A stretch of DNA of 64,000 nucleotides from Owenia fusiformis (taxonomy: Eukaryota; Annelida; Polychaeta; Sabellida; Oweniidae). The stretch lies in contig CAIIXF020000012.1 in NCBI GenBank assembly GCA_903813345.2, positions 10,834,932 through 10,898,931 on the forward strand. The letters run 5' to 3'. Position 1 is the stretch's first letter. Every line of letters begins with the position of its first letter. This document shows positions 38,801 through 53,800 of this stretch, piece after piece. Made by a program: the position numbers and the translations under genes. Below the pieces are notes generated by a model that worked only from the letters and a program-made list of their open reading frames with translations, made no database searches and had not been told where the DNA came from.

Positions 38801-41800
38801 CTTGAATTAAATGAGCACAACCTTAAATGTATTAACTATTGTACTCCTGGAAAACTTACTTGAAGTGACAAGCACTAATAATAGTTTCCTTTGTAACAAA
38901 CATATAACAAAACAAATAATGTAATTTTGTAACATTATTTATTTTCAATGTAAAATACAATATTATTTGGATTCATTAATATTTTTCTGAAAATGAATGC
39001 TAACAGTTGGTCAAATTCAACTCCCAAATTGTTGCCCAGCTGACCTCCTTAATAATCATCTACTGTCCTGGACAGTATGGTCGTTTTGAATCATTCATTT
39101 TAATGAATACTTTCCCTAAGGCTCTTCTGGGACTTGCATAGTAACCCATTTCATTACTGCGATTGTTCTTGCAGCTGAAAAGTAGAAACACAATGGGCAA
39201 CATTAGAAAAATAACACTACAAATCTCTACAAAACTCTTCAAAAGTATAGAATAGAAACCATTTTTTGCTTTGGTTTTTTTTGCAACGTAAGAAATCAGA
39301 ACTCCATTGATCATTATTAACCAATCATCTTGAGTGATTATATAAGTCTACATGTACATTGTACCTATTTGTAAGTACTGTTTTTGTTTTCATGAACTAG
39401 AATATATGTAGCATAACACAATTCGATAGAAAATTAAAACTTGTCCATGAGGGGATGGTAATGGAGGAGTTTTATTCCTTCATTAAATAACACTTTCAAA
39501 AAATACTGTTTTGACCAATTGAGCCCCTTATTGGTTATTCACTAACAAATGGTGCATATATCTTACAAATGGTGCATATCATATTACAAATGGTGCATTT
39601 CATCTTACAAATGGTGCATTTCATCTTACAAATGGTGCATTTCATCTTACAAATGGTGCATATTGTCTTACAAATGGTGCATATCATCTTACAAATGGTG
39701 CATATCACCTTACAAATGGTGTATATCATCTTACAAATGGTGCATACTAGTATCTACTTACTTTCCAGTAGCAAATGTCTTCCAGTTTCTGCATTGTACT
39801 GCTGTATTTTTACACCTATTGTTAATAGAGTCAGTGAAGTAGTAGACTGCCATCATGTGTCCAACGTCATTATCATTGGGGTAGAAGTCAACATGTCCTG
39901 AAAGGTTAACACAGTTTTTGGGGTAAATGTCAATTTGGCACTTTGAGACATCAAAAATCGAAATGTTGAAAATTAGCTTTATACCATCAAGAACTGGTGA
40001 CATAGTGTTGATATAAGCAATTATTCATTTATGGCTGGCATTTTTTTTTTTAATTATTAAAATCATATAAACATATATACATATCAGTGATAATGACACC
40101 CTAGTGGGTATATGTCTTATCACAAGCTAAAATATTTAAAAATGCCATATTTTTAGTTACATTTATTATTGATATTACAAAGTGTGTCAAAGTATAAATT
40201 ATGTAAGCCGAAATGGGAAACAAATAAAAATAATTTATAAAAGATATAATAAAACATTTTAATGATGTAGAATAGCTAAATGGAAAAAGTTCAGTGGTTA
40301 ACAGTCTTTGTTGGTGATTGTAACAAATTGTTACATTTTTAACTATTGCAGTCATTTCTAAGTTGTTACATTTTGTTTTGTCAATGCCTTGTTTAAGATT
40401 TCTGAGGACTTTTTATTAATTCTTAGATTTTCTGGAATACACTTTATATATAAATGTCCCCTTTCAGCCTGAATTATAGTTTGTAATAAAGAGTTTTCAC
40501 CTTTAGGTTTGATTGAGACCCAGCTTGTGTGTATGACATTGTAATAAAGAGTTTTCACCTTTAGGTTTGATTGAGACCCAGCTTGTATGTATGACATCCA
40601 CAAAGTCAGCATCAGTTCGGTCAATGGTGTCATCTTTATTGTTGAGGTTGAACAAGAATTCTGCAGGGTCAAGACCTGGAATATATACCATTACCATTAG
40701 TGCTTAACCTTTTTTTTTTATTTATTCAAGTTTTAGATTTACATTATAATGTAAGGTTACATGATAATACAGTTAATACAAATATAATTAGGGTCATTTT
40801 TTATAAGAATGTATATAAGGGGGTTACAGTGCTTAACCTGCCTGTTCAAGTTGAGTTATAAGTCATATTTAATTTGGGCATTTCAGTTTTATTTTGATAC
40901 GATTAATGATAACACGATCAATTGAACATCAATTGGATTCAAGATATGTAATAGATGGAGTATATGTTATTACTGATTGAGTTTGAGAATGGGCGTAGCG
41001 ACATGGGGTTTGTTGGGCTTATGCCAACCCCACCCTTTTCCTCGAACCTTCATAAAGCTAACACACAGCTGACCTAATAAAGGCCTTGATTCTTTAACTT
41101 ATGGCAATACATGTAGTATAACCTTCTGCACATGGCTCTCAATTATCATTTTATCACATTATTGTCTAATCTTACTTGATATTCTGCCTACTTTTGGGTT
41201 CTTCAGATGCATACCAGCATAACCTACAGTTTGCCCCCCAAGGCTGTGACCTAGAAATATAATATTACATGTATAGTCCGGCCAAGAGGAGCTTTGCCTT
41301 AACCCTGTGTATTCACCATACATTGCAGTGCTTGCATTAGGTTAAAAAATTTGTGAGTCCCTGAAGGAAGAATTTTTTTTAAAAAGTGTCGTTTCAAAAA
41401 AGTGTGTCCCCATACAAGCCTGTTTTTTAACCTGTGTGGGACGGCGATAATGCAAGCCCTGCATTTGAATTTGTTGATTAACAAAAATACTTACCCACTA
41501 AATGCACATTTTTCATGTTGAGTGATGTGTGTCTGGCCAAGAATTTCACATAGTCTGCAATTTCCTTGCCTACTGTCTTTGTTCTCTCCCTAGCAAGAGT
41601 ATAGTCCAAGTTGTTGCTTCCTCTCTGCCAGTCTACCACAAACACATTCATATTCCCCTGGGTGAAGAACAGGTAATTTAATACTTGATACTTGTAGTTT
41701 AAGATGTAATGGATGACACAGGGGAATGTTTGTGATTTTGCAAAATGATGATTACAAAATCATATTCAGGTAGACAAACTGAACATATGCTCCTCATACA

Positions 41801-44800
41801 TATGATCATATGAGACTGGATGTTTAGTATTGCCATTGTATAGCACCATAGTTTCATAACCATTATATAATATTGTTTAACAAGTTAATACCATGGCATA
41901 GGAGCATATGGGAGCATGACTGAATGTATTTGGGATCAATGTCAATGGAACTTCACCCTGGTATTACCAGGCCAGTAGTTCACTTTTCAAAAAATTTCAG
42001 GGGGGTTCACATTTAACTACTTTGGCCCCAAATTGAAAAGTTCTCAGAATGGTGAAAATTGCATGGTTTTGAAAGAATTGTTGACCAGCCCGAACCCCCA
42101 ATCGGCTTCAGGCCTTTATTGCTGATGTTAAGTTTCATAGTTACATAACCCGTGTAGCTCAGCGGTAGCGCATGTACCTCTCATGCAATAGGTCCCGGAT
42201 TCGATCCCCGGTTCAGGCAAGACTAAATTTGCTTGTTTGTGTGAAGTACTTCCGGGTGTTTGACTGAGTGGTCCGCAACTCGTACAAAAGGCTGTGGTGT
42301 GTATTTGTATGTCTATGTATAACTGCACATAAAAGAACACAGGGCTCCTTCAAGGAGGGGTTTCTGGGTCTATCTTCCAGGTTAATAACGTAAATTACGA
42401 CCGTATATATACGGGATATACCCAAGAGGTATTGCTCACCTTCATTGGTGGTAAACAAAATACAATACTACAATACAATACAATAACCCATCGCTTACCT
42501 TTTTGAGGAAAGCCTCTGTCATCTCTAAGATGTACCAGTTATCCTGTGAGCCCAACCATCCATGTACAAAGAATTTTGTTGGTAGACGAGGGTCAAAGTT
42601 TGATTTCCTCAATGTGCTAACATCATTCACTTTGATCTGTACACCCTTATAGTCCCCCAAGCTATCCTTGCCATTCCTCCTGTAAAATATCATGAAATTC
42701 ATTTACTTTGCTGTTTTTCCCAAATCTGCCTGTTTTGAGGAATTTTGCAACTGTTTTAGGCTGAAATCATTATAGTCATTTATATTTCCTATTTGTTTTC
42801 ATTCATTTTGCTTGTTGTTCTTATCATGAGTTTGATCACACAGTAGCATTGGCTCAATTGGGAGACATTTCTCTGATATAGGAAGTCTCTGCTCCAGAAT
42901 GAGTTTAAATATAGTCACTCAATTCAAAATGGCAACGGATTTTCATAAAAATGTAATTTTTGAAAAACTCAAATATGAAGGATTTGGTTCAAATTTTATA
43001 GATCTATGCCCACAAATGACTCTGCTCGAGAAGCAATTTTCAATATGGCCACTCAATTCAAAATGGCCAAAAATGTAATCTTTGATAACTCAAATACCAG
43101 TTGATTGATATGGTTCAAATTTTATATGATGATAAACATAATAAAGTTATCGCAATGTATTTCATTTTCATGGTGTGACAAGTGACTCACCTGTGGTGCA
43201 GCCTTATATCAGCAACCTTCTGCCCATCCTCTGGACTAAGGAGAAATCCTATAAATTAAGAGAAAAACTGTTGTAGCTATTGTAGTGCATTATTGTGTCT
43301 TTTCTTTAAAGGTTAATCCCTTTTCACTTTCTTATATGTTTTTTTCATGATATTTTGATGAAATGTTTGCCAAATAATTGTTGATTTTAGTGTCTGTTTG
43401 AAAATCTGAGTCTGTCTTAATTTGAGACCCTCCCTTTAAATACCGGTAACTAACAGAAGCCTCACTAGTTTTTACATGATAGTGTAAAAAATGACTTGCA
43501 TTGTAAATGCTTTTTAAATAAGACATTTGAGATATGTATTTTGCATATTTCGGACAATTTGAAGAAATAAACAACCATATTTTGACTTACCATTTGAAAG
43601 AGCGAAACACACCCCTAGGACCACCACAGACAACATGTTGATAGTTGACTGATGTTATCATCTGAGATATTGCTCTATATTTATATCCTCTATCTTATCT
43701 AATCATACTGTACATCCATTCTGGAGGCAGACAACCCCCCAATTGAAAAAGACAAGACAATAAAGCGGTAAAATTGTTGAGAATTACTTCAATCGGATTG
43801 AACCTTTTATACATGTTCAGAAAATAATATTATCACCAATCCTAAAACTGTATAACAGTAATATTTCGATACAACATACGCTTCACATTCTTTGTAATTA
43901 ATCTGGTTTTGCCTATTTGTTATGCAAAACAATTTGAATCGAATCAATAAGTATATGACCTTGTTGTTGGCAACTGTGGGAGTGGCAACTATCAGTCCAT
44001 CTAATCTTATCTGATACTTACATTTATCCATCAAGATCACCTCATAATCATTCATATAACAATTAACATGTACAACAGACTAGATGCAAGTAGAATATTA
44101 ATTTACACCATTAAATATTCAAAATCTAGTCAAAGTTAAATCATTTTTGGCTCACACAGTGAGCCTATGGGATTGACCAGGCGTCCGTCCGTCCGTTGGT
44201 CCGTCCGTCCGTCCGTCCGTCTGTCCGTCCGTTGGTCCGTCCGTCAACATTGGCCGCACAAATTATAACTGCTATTCGGATTGAGTCCTATCCACATTCA
44301 TTTTATGCATATCCATAATGCCTATTTGACCTATCATCGCCATTTCCCAAGTTCGCTCGGTTTCCGAGAAATTGCGGATTTTGACGTCAAAAAGTCAAAT
44401 TTTCTGTAAATACTAGACACTTTGTTGAAGTAGAACTTTCAAATACCTTTTAGTAGTTGGTGTATATGCAACTTATGTCCTCTGAAGATTTCAAAGCTCT
44501 TGGAATTACGGTTTTTGGTGTTTACCCTATAAAATTTGAAAAAAAGTAGGACTTTGTTATTTTCAGGAAACTTTCTCATGTGTAAAGTCAATGGCAGGTT
44601 TTGTGATTGACAAGATTCTTAAAGTTTGCCTTATACTTGATCATTTCCTGCAATAAATTACATCATTAATAGATTTAAGCATTCCCTACATATTTCTCAA
44701 TATATGTCAGCATCAAATTTTTACCGTTTTTGAGATATTTGACGTCAAAAAACAGTAAAAATAAGTTATTTTTCAACTTGCTTCAATTTGACCAAATTTT

Positions 44801-47800
44801 TTTGAAAATCATCTACAAGTTACCAGGAGTTCAAATCTGACATTAGTTTTAGGATTTGACCTTTACTTGACCTTCAGTGCCCTTCGAAAGGTCAAAAAAC
44901 TTGATTTTTCAAATTGATTTTTGGATGTAAATTTTGGTCAGCTTAATCACAAAAGACCTTACTGAGCTCTGAATAAGTAAAATTTTCAAGGTCAAAGGTC
45001 ATCAAATAGGTCACACAACTATGCTATCTAAGTTTGTCAAAGTTCGAGACTACAAATCCAAATCAATATTTTTGTTTGAAAGTCAGGATATAAATTCCTC
45101 TGAAGGTTCCAAACTGTGTGAGCATAGGACCGTGGGTCCTTCATTGAAATCTAAAATTGTTTATCACCTTTGAGAATTTAATTTTCTTTGAAAACGAGAA
45201 AGAAAGGAATTTTGCCATTTATTTTACCATTTATTACCATATTGAACTGCAGGCTTTGTGTATTAGCCTTACACCTAAGTAATACTCAAGATATTATTCT
45301 AACAATTATTATTCTCAAACACCATGTTTTTCACACTCAGTCTATATGGGACAATATGGTTTGTTATCAGCCACCTGGATATAGAGTTTCCCCTGAGCTG
45401 CATTTGGGCTGGCATAAAATCCCATAAGGTTTGTTCCATTGTCAGTGCACCTGGAAAATATGGTTCACTGTCAACACACATACTCATGACCATAGAGTGC
45501 TCCCAAAGTTACAATAAAAAGCTTGATATACAGGGTGGACCAAAAATGTTACTCTTAAAGATGTTGATTTAAGAGCAAAAAAGGCTCCAAAACTTAATGA
45601 AATATGTAGTTTGGATGTTCATTTATGTCTGTGGATTATATTTTATACCACAAACACTTTATAAATACCTGAAATTTGCAATAAAAGTGCCCAAAAATTG
45701 TTGTTTCGAAATTCCCCATTTTTCCTGTATCGCGCTAGTCACGTGACCATTACACGTAGCAGTCAATGTACAGATATTACAGTACATATAATATGTTCAA
45801 TATGGCAAACATCAGCGATTCTGATTCCCGGGTTCTGGGAAATGACTATATAAATCGGCGAGAGGGTGTAATTTGAATGAAGACAATTTAAGGATATGAC
45901 GGAGAATCAACTAAAAATGTGAGTTCTGGAATGAAGACCCGTTGCCATTGACTGAAGCGATACTATTATCATACTCAGTTTGAATCTAGACGCGGAAAAC
46001 AGATTATGAAAACAGGTTTTCTGCAAAGTTATCAAATTTAGAAGATATGGATCTTGTTTTTGAGTGGCTTAACAAGCATTTAGATACCAGACTTGGCGCT
46101 ATCTCTTGTCAAATACATGCACTGGACTTGCAGTAAATTGGCCATTGCAAATTGCAAAATCAGATCGTCAAATTAAACGCTTCGTTTTTAAACCTACGCT
46201 TCATATCTTCTTCCAAAACTTTAGGATTCGATAGAGATAAGTTATAACTTGTACAGGAAAAAATGGCAGATCCTACCTTAATTTAGAATCGCTGATTTCT
46301 CTGGACAAATTCCGAGAAGAAATTGTTCAACATCGCGATCACCCCAGACAACATGTCGCGTGCGTGTCACTCTGAACTCACGTGATAAAATACGGCATCT
46401 TGATTGGTTACTACTCGTGTTGTCATGACGTGAAAAGCAGTAGTAAACACTGAATATGTTAATGAACTGCCATATATGGAACAATTGTCTTTCTGATTGG
46501 TTAACTTTACACGCCTCCTAAATGAATATAGTAGTCGTAGTAAATGATTCATTGATAACTCTGAAAGTGGGCGTGACCAGCTTCATTTTGACACCAAATT
46601 CAAGATGTTTCAAATCAAAATGGCCTCGCAAGACGAGGTTGAAATATCAGTAATTTGATACTGATATGGTCTACGATAGATCAAAATTGACTGCCCGCGT
46701 CACATGTCACGTGAGCCTATATTTGTTGAAAAATGAAAGAGATAGTGACACTTTTTAATCTTAAGTTTATACCAATATTACAAACACATATCTATTTTTT
46801 TCATTATATATTTATTTCTTCATAATACATACATTTGTTTTATACTACATTGATTTATTTTTGCAAAACCTTTGCTATTAGATCTTTAAATTATGTTCTT
46901 GCCAGTTCAGAAGAGAAAATGCTTTTGGTCAACCCTGTATTTCCCAAGACTGATACCAAGTATATATTTTAATTAATAGTTAGTTATTTAAATTGCAATG
47001 TAGAATATTCCTTTTTAGGTCATTATGTAGTGGAGTAAAATGCTCTACGAGAAGTATCTGTCGACATGGTTATATACAAAAAACAAAGAAATAAACACAT
47101 TCATTAGCAAGCTATTTTTCTAAATGTGACCACTTTCAAGCCATGATTGACTGTTCATGACCCATAATACATCGATAAGATCATGTATGTTTTAATCCAA
47201 TATACATTTATTTAGCATTAAATCTTGTCATGTATACCATTTGTCTTATAAAAGTCAGGAATTGTCCTGTTGAACTTTTCTTACCTTTTATTAATGAAAG
47301 CATCCCAATCTGAGCACTTGTATGCAGTGTGTTTACACTTGGAGTTGATAGACTCATTAAAGTAGTAAATCGCCATCAAGTGACCAGTCTCCCCATTATT
47401 AGGGTAGAAATCAACATGTCCTGTTTATAAATAGATGTGATAAACTACTGTTAGGGTAGAAATCAACATGTCCTGTATATACAGTTAGATGTGATATTCT
47501 ACTTTTAGGGTAGAAATCAACATGTCCTGTATATACAATAGATGTGATAAACTACTGTTAGGGTGAAAATCAACATGTCCTGTATATGAAATAGATGTGA
47601 TAAACTACTGTTAGGGTAGAAATCAACATGTCCTGTATATGAAATAGATGTGATAAACTACTGTTAGGGTAGAAATCAACATGTCCTGTATATACAGTTA
47701 GATGTGATATTCTACTTTTAGGGTAGAAATCAACATGTCCTGTATATACAGTTAGATGTGATATTCTACTTTTAGGGTAGAAATCAACATGTCCTGTATA

Positions 47801-50800
47801 TACAATAGATGTGATAAACTACTGTTAGGGTAGAAATCAACATGTCCTGTATATACAGTTAGATGTGATATTCTACTTTTAGGGTAGAAATCAACATGTC
47901 CTGTATATACAATAGATGTGATAAACTACTGTTAGGGTGAAAATCAACATGTCCTGTATATGAAATAGATGTGATAAACTACTGTTAGGGTAGAAATCAA
48001 CATGTCCTGTATATGAAATAGATGTGATAAACTACTGTTAGGGTAGAAATCAACATGTCCTGTATATAAAATAGATGTGATAAACTACTGTTAGGGTAGA
48101 AATCAACATGTCCTGTATATAAAATAGATGTGATTAACTACTGTTAGGGTAGAAATCAACATGTCCTGTATATGAAATAGATGTGATAAACTACTGTTAG
48201 GGTAGAAATCAACATGTGCCCCTCAGTAAAAGATAGATGTGAGAAAATTGTTATCACATGTATTTTATCATAAAACCATTTTTCAGGGTAGAAGCTTGAC
48301 ACAGTAACTCCTGGATTTTCTTGAACATCCCTTAGTGGCAAGGAAGATGTATTCAAGCCTATTTCTCACCTTTCGGTTGCTCAGATATCCAGCTTGTGTG
48401 TATAACATCAACAAAATCTGCATCAGTTGGGTCTAATACATCATCTTTGTCCTCAAGGTCAAAACCCAACTCTGCAGGGTCAAGTCCTAAAAACTCACTA
48501 TTTTGGATTATAAGAATTAATGGATCAAAGTTCCTTGTTCAGCAAATATATTTATTAAATACCCTCGGGTGTTAATTTATTAGTAAAAGCCATTTATGTA
48601 GTCAATGTGTCATGTTAAAATTTGTCTACAAATTCATACTCAATACTTTTTGTACTATTATAAACGTTTTTCATTGTGCAATATTTTTGTAATGCTCTAT
48701 ACGTTATACAAACCCCAATATTTAACAAAACTTTCATTAAAATTTCTTCCATACCTGAGATGCGACCGATCTTTGGGTTCTGTAGCTGCATACCAATATA
48801 TCCTGCTGTTTGGCCCCCTAGACTGTGACCTAACAATTTTTGAGTTTCACAATTACTGCCTTAACTTTTAACTGGATGGTAATTTTAATTTTATTTCTAA
48901 CATAATCTCGCCATGTTAATAGATGAAGACATTGTTTCACTACTCTGCATTAGTAATAGTATTTTCACCCGGATTTAGTAGCTCCATATGTGGCACATAA
49001 ATTTAAAAGTTCCCTATGTGGCACATATGTTCCATTATTTGTTACATAATGACAACTCAGTGATCGCCCTAGTTATAAAATAAGTACATGTTCTTAGCAC
49101 TGCACCATCCACTTGAAATTTTGAAAAATAGGCTTGCACCAATCTGAAAATCCACTTGCACCCACTTGTCGAATGAGAAAATTATGAGAGAACTGTTGAC
49201 TGATTTTTCACAAAAAATCTTGCACAAACACTACTGAAGTCTGTAACTTGACGCGTGTGCTCCTTGCATTTATTCATTGATAAACATTTAAATATAATAC
49301 CTATGACATGAACTGTATTCATATCCAATCCAGTATTAGCTGCAAGAAACTTAATATAATCTGCAACCTCTCTTGCCACAACCTTTGTTAGCTCTCTAGA
49401 TTTTGTGTAGTCAATGTTGAATGAGCCACTGGACCAGTCCACTGTGAACACATTCATAGAGTCCTATAGTAGAAATACAAACCATGAATCTGCATTTATG
49501 ATGTTCGGGGACAATAAACCTGTTAATAATAATACCCTGATATGTGGAACATATCAAAAGTGAAACACTTTTTCGAGGTACCAGAGATATTTCGCATTTT
49601 GAAATTAAAATATTATTTGATCTTATTGTTACAAACATAACATTTATCTTTTGAGATCTGTTTTTTATAGTAACTTTTTTTTGTTATTAAATGTTGTAAT
49701 TCTAGAGAGCTCACCTTTATCAATAAAGCATTTGTGTTCTCAGCCATGTAGTCATCTTCTCTGCCAGCAAACCAGCCATGAATGAAGAACTTAGTGGGAA
49801 GGGCAGGGTTAAAGTTGGAGTCTCTCAAGGCCTGAGCATCATCGTAGGCTATTGTCACACCCAGATAGTTGCCAGATGAATCAACTCCATTTGCCCTAAT
49901 ATGGTAATATTGTCCTAATATGGTAATATTGTCCATATATGGCCAATTTGATATTTATTTGTAATATGAGGTTTCCAAATTGTGTAATTATTCAATGTAC
50001 AACTTTGGTAAATTCTCTAGGTCTTACTCAATTTTTTCATTCATAAACATTGTGAAAACAAAATGGCAGTTGTTTAAATTCAAATTTTGTAATTATGACA
50101 TCTCCATATATGGCAGATGCAGAATATCGAGATGGAAGCCTTGGATCTAATCCTCCTTGCTTATAAAACTAACTTAACTTCCCTAGAACTGTTTTTTGAT
50201 GTTTTTATATCACCCTTAAACCCTTACCTTGTATGGAGCTGAAGATTAGCTACTCTCTCATCACCACTTGGCTCAAACAAGAACCCTATAATGTCAGAAA
50301 CTACAATGTTAAATAGTGCTTTAAATAGCTACAATTCAACATTTAGTGACCTCCATACCACCATATTGAACATTAGAATATGATATGGCACCCTATTGAA
50401 AATATACATGGCACCCTATTGAAAATATACATGTCACCCTATTGAAAAGGTATATGCCACCCTATTATAATTATACATGCAACCCTATTGACAATGACAT
50501 TCCAACCTATTGAAAATCTGTTTGAGCCTGTCAGAAGAATTATAGACATATTTTGACTCAGGTGTTGAGAAAAGACTGAGAGATTTTAATTTTCTTATGC
50601 TGTGTTTGAGATTAACATACAATTAATCTTATATATATAATTCATTCATTTTAAGTTTTTTATTAGATATTTCATGGATTGTGAAGTGTTTTTTTTAGTA
50701 TAGCGACTATGACTAAAAAAAGTCTAAAAGTAAAAAGTTTCAATTAAATTGAAATTACCTTCTGAAATCCCAATAAGTATGAAAGCAAAAATGAGAAGTG

Positions 50801-53800
50801 ACGCCATGTTGGCTATCGTTACATGTAATGCTATGATTATGGGATGGGTGCTTCAGTCTTATCATATGATATATGATAATCAAGAGAGATGGTGATGGGT
50901 TGATACATTGAGATAACGTGTTGTTTACCATATGGATGTTTGTCATGTGAATTATGATTTTCATTAAGATATACTAATATGATCGAGAGCTTTGTACTCA
51001 ATTATTTAGAATTATGGAAATTGTCAATTCCCTTTTGTATTGCCTGATTGAGTAAGGTTGAACATAAATAGTTATGATTAGGTCCCTGGAAATACCAAGT
51101 TACCATGATGTATAAATGACACCTTCATTTATTTTTCAAGCATTAAAGTAGGTGCTGCACCCACTTGAGATTTTAATAATAGGCTTGCACCCACCTGAGA
51201 ATCAATTTGTACCCACATGATAATTCATCAAGTTGTCACTATTATTTAATTTAAGACATCTTTTGAAATAAAAATTTTAGATAATTTAGAAATAATTAAC
51301 AATGTTATATAACTTTTTATTTATATAAACATGCATTAATAAATTCATTAACATTTAGTAATTAATAGACTGAAAGCATATAGGCGTAGCCAGGTGTGGT
51401 GCGCACACACCCTCCCCCCAATTTTGAAGCACATGACTGAAAACCTGATTTTTTGGGCGATCGCATCCCTCCTGACTGAAAGCTGGCTATGCCCCTGGAA
51501 AGCAATGGTCATGTTCCAGTTTTCCAATTAATCACAAGTGTCAACCTCATAGGGATTACAACAAAACAAATGCATTAGCAAGATTAATAAAATGACCCAT
51601 ATTTTAATCCCATTAGTACCATGTTGACATTTTGGAGATAAACTCATTATTAACTATAATCTAAAAAGTCAGTGGTCTAAGAATGGAAATCACAAACTGA
51701 ATAATAAGAATTATTTTTATGTAATAAACGTTCTTATAAGTTTATCAATATATAGAAATATAGGTTGAGTTTTACTGGGGTTGAGTTTTACAGGGTTGAG
51801 TTGACTTGGGGTTGAGTTTTACTGGGGTTGACTTGACTTGGGGTTGACTTGACTTGGGGTTGAGTTTTACTGGGTTGACTTGACTTGGGGTTGAGATGAC
51901 CAGGAAGCGAAAAATATGCCTATCTGTATTGTGAAAATTATTAAGCTAACTTCTCTGGATGATAGCATCATTTGTATGTACATGGTCAGTAAGAAAGGTC
52001 TATTCACTGTTGAGTTTAGCTCTCTGATCTCCAAGATGAATTCAACCTGTAGAATAGTAAAGAAGTGTGAGAAAAATTGGAAAAATATTTGACTAAAATG
52101 TATTCACTATATACATATTACTCCTTCCAGCTCTCTGATCTCCAAGATGAATTCAACCTGTAGAATAGTAAAGAAGTGTGAGAAAAATTGGAAAAATATT
52201 TGACTAAAATGTATTCACTATATACATATTACTCCTTCCAGCTCTCTGATCTCCAAGATGAACTCAAACGCAAGGAAAGTAGATGGAACGCGAGTACTAC
52301 ACGCCTGAGGAACAGGGTGGAAACTGTCGAGAAAGAAAATACTGAGTATAAAGAGGAGCTAAAGTTGGTCGAGAAGAAAAGACTTGAACTTTGGCAGAAA
52401 GAGCAAACTTTAATCCAACAATCAAAGGTAACAGATTTTGATAGATTTGTTGCTTAATATTGAGAAAGCTCAAATAACAGTGAAGTATTTATATAGTTTT
52501 TTAAGATGATTTCAATTTGTTCAAGATTTGTGGAGTTGTTATATGATTTACTAAATATTTAAAATCTGAATTAGTTTTGATGTCACCACCACGAGTGGTG
52601 GTTATATATTGTTGTTATAGTCTACGACTTTTTTTGTGGACAGTGTTCAACAGTTGGTGTTTGCCATTCAGTGGTTGGTTTTTGGCATTCAGTGGCTCAT
52701 GCTTGGCAGTCAGTGTCTGTAACAAATGGCAGGTGGTTACATTTTGCATGTTAAAGCCTTGTTTGTCCATTATTTTTAAAATGTAGTTCAGACAAGTACA
52801 GTACAATCTGTCAAGTCCTAACATAGCTTGGATTGGCTAGAAGTATTCAGATAACACATTTGGGACTGAGAAAAGGTGTTCACATTAAGAGATGTTCATA
52901 TTAGAGAGGTGTTCAGATCTACAGGTTTTACTGTATTATCATGAGCTGACACTGGGAAAGGCCAATTTGTTATGATAAGAATTAAACTATTTCAGAGAAG
53001 GTCATCACTCGAATGGGATAAGCAGAAAAGATCCTCTCAAAAGACATCTTCATACATCACCATGGAAACACTATCACCATCATCAAATTCACCACCCAAC
53101 CCAACTAATGCTAATGTAAGAACAAGCCCAAGAACCATACATAGTGACTATAGTAATGAACCACTTGCCACAAGGCAGCAGAATCAAAATGGTGATATAA
53201 TGAAGACTCATAAGGAAAAAACATTAAAAAATACAAAACAAACTGATACAGTGATGTCAAACCCCAAAAGTGCCAATATAAAAGATTCGTCTCTAGTACA
53301 ATCAAATAAATCTGAAGTGACCAATAAACTGAAGCAGCAAGGTGGAGATTTGGGGCTAAATAAGGGGGGAAATAGGAATAATGGTCCAGTTCTTAAGCCA
53401 AGGTCACCGGGGCAGGAAGACACACCTAGGAAACAGATACAGATGGAAACAAATAATGAAAGGTAATGACAAAGAATTAATAAATGCTGTAGTCATTTCA
53501 CAAATTTGTCCAAAGCAGGGATAATGCTCATTTAGATTGATGAACTTCGTTCTCCAAACCGAGAATCGTCCTTTAAAGGCATTTATTACTAGGTACAACA
53601 TCATTCATCATAGCCTCACATATTTGTATTTTAGCAGTGTATCAGCTGATCAGATGAAAGCAATACCCAGAAAGCAAACTACAAAGTTCAGTGTTGCCAA
53701 CGAAGTAGAAAAAGGTGATAAGGAAAACTTTGAGGAACTACAACATGCGGATGGAAAGGTGAATAATGTGATCGTTATTGTGAATTATACTTAACTTTCC

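Larger units (their letters stand above)
32950..52427 (+). other. CENPJ central coiled-coil exons
   Basis: The four exons 32950-33108, 33484-33587, 38524-38617 and 52242-52427 encode a continuous coiled coil. It includes [37 protein letters not shown] and [15 protein letters not shown] and closely follows vertebrate CPAP. Two of the introns (33588-38523 and 38618-52241) are unusually long because they hold the three opposite-strand genes. Confidence 0.85.

Noticed and set aside
39541-39748. CRISPR-like array of regular repeats
   Set aside because: Units are contiguous with no unique spacers, and the genome is eukaryotic; it is a minisatellite.
42150-42222. Possible tRNA gene with A and B boxes
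   Set aside because: Arms do not pair into a proper cloverleaf and the sequence runs on into a body with a simple-repeat tail, so SINE is the better call.
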